A program made the position numbers and the translations under genes. Below the pieces are notes generated by a model, which had not been told where the DNA came from, made no database searches, and saw only the letters and a list, made by a program, of their open reading frames with translations. From Actibacterium sp. XHP0104 (GTDB lineage Bacteria; Pseudomonadota; Alphaproteobacteria; Rhodobacterales; Rhodobacteraceae): a stretch of 64,000 bases of DNA. Shown here piece by piece: positions 63,831 through 64,000 of the stretch. The stretch covers positions 57,071-121,070 of the forward strand of contig NZ_JAOWLE010000008.1 in the NCBI RefSeq assembly GCF_025751515.1, in the 5' to 3' direction. The stretch's first letter is position 1. Each line of letters begins with the position of its first letter.

Positions 63831-63867
63831 AACATTTCTGAATAATACTGCCAGACTGGAGGATACC

Positions 63868-64000
63868 ATGGCAAGAGTTGCACTCGTCACCGGCGGATCG
63901 CGTGGCATCGGCGAAGCGATTTCGAAAGCGCTGAAGGCCGCGGGCTATGAGGTTGCCGCGACCTATGCGGGCAATGACGAAAAGGCCGCCGCGTTCACCG
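63868..64000 (+). CDS. phaB: acetoacetyl-CoA reductase, 3' end cut by window
   Basis: Only the first 44 residues are in the window. They start MARVALVTGGSRGIGEAIS, the N-terminal Rossmann motif TGxxxGIG of short-chain dehydrogenases, followed by AGYEVAATYAGND. PhaB reduces acetoacetyl-CoA to (R)-3-hydroxybutyryl-CoA with NADPH. The ATG at 63868-63870 has GGAGGATACC upstream. Position after phaA supports the call; the remainder is outside. Confidence 0.88.
   Translation, partial: MARVALVTGGSRGIGEAISKALKAAGYEVAATYAGNDEKAAAFT

Noticed and set aside
1..64000. CRISPR arrays, tRNA or rRNA genes, IS elements, prophage
   Set aside because: I saw no regularly spaced repeats, tRNA cloverleaf sequences, rRNA core sequences, transposase or phage structural motifs anywhere in the window.

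Overview
The window is a G+C-rich (about 65% in the coding lines I counted) alphaproteobacterial chromosome segment, almost certainly from the Rhodobacteraceae/Roseobacter group. The evidence is the ccoNOQP-usp-fnrL-hemN block with perfect FNR boxes, a membrane-anchored CycM-type cytochrome c, COQ9, a TrcR (DUF1013) regulator, a TIGR02302 protein, mcl1 of the ethylmalonyl-CoA pathway, and phaA-phaB. Coding density is very high, with many 4-bp stop/start overlaps. I see no prophage, insertion sequence, CRISPR array, rRNA or tRNA. The only RNA gene is the small SRP (4.5S) RNA.

Layout. 1-6.5 kb: microaerobic respiration and haem. The cbb3 oxidase genes ccoNOQP run leftward (ccoP is cut by the window edge), then a tandem-domain universal stress protein, fnrL and hemN. 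Both divergent spacers carry a TTGAT-N4-ATCAA box. 6.6-12.4 kb: yejABEF peptide ABC importer. 12.5-18.2 kb: cycM, pheA, an SRPBCC protein, nudC, a Tat-exported CpdB/5'-nucleotidase and a GFA-domain protein. 18.3-24.6 kb: SRP RNA with its promoter, an ankyrin protein, a YpfJ metallopeptidase, DUF202, then the dnaX-(small membrane protein)-ybaB-recR cluster. 24.6-34.3 kb: a double SnoaL protein, PaiB, TrcR, RNase T2, a small secreted protein, a SpoIIAA-like protein, quinone oxidoreductase, COQ9, rpsU, PhoX, PPK2 and an Lrp regulator. 34.4-43 kb: ald, mscL, GST, pheT and pheS split by an AT-rich membrane ORF, a secreted LRR protein, rplT and rpmI. 43-50 kb: pyruvate kinase, N-formylglutamate amidohydrolase, DUF1244, an RTX protein, a D-amino-acid transaminase/dipeptide epimerase pair, and mcl1. 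50-58 kb: a frameshifted GyrI-like gene, accA, DUF1772, plsC-ftsX-ftsE, a zinc-ribbon protein and TIGR02302. 58-64 kb: lysA-lptM-argH, tlpA, an EAL protein, phaA and the start of phaB.

How genes connect. FnrL probably couples oxygen limitation to cbb3 oxidase, the stress protein, haem synthesis and itself. PhaA/PhaB make 3-hydroxybutyryl-CoA, which feeds both PHB and the ethylmalonyl-CoA pathway in which Mcl1 acts. YejABEF plus the L-Ala-D/L-Glu-type epimerase and D-amino-acid transaminase would fit murein-peptide recycling, although they are 35 kb apart. PhoX and PPK2 form a phosphate-acquisition/polyphosphate pair.

This is mostly core genome. The most unusual points are the AT-rich gene and inverted repeats lodged between pheS and pheT, a gene broken at a 12-bp direct repeat, back-to-back ribosome binding sites in the 20-bp argH/tlpA spacer, a possibly leaderless hemN, a 34-residue LptM-like lipoprotein inside argH-lysA, and dispersed palindromic repeats at convergent gene ends. 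I found no convincing new multi-gene system.
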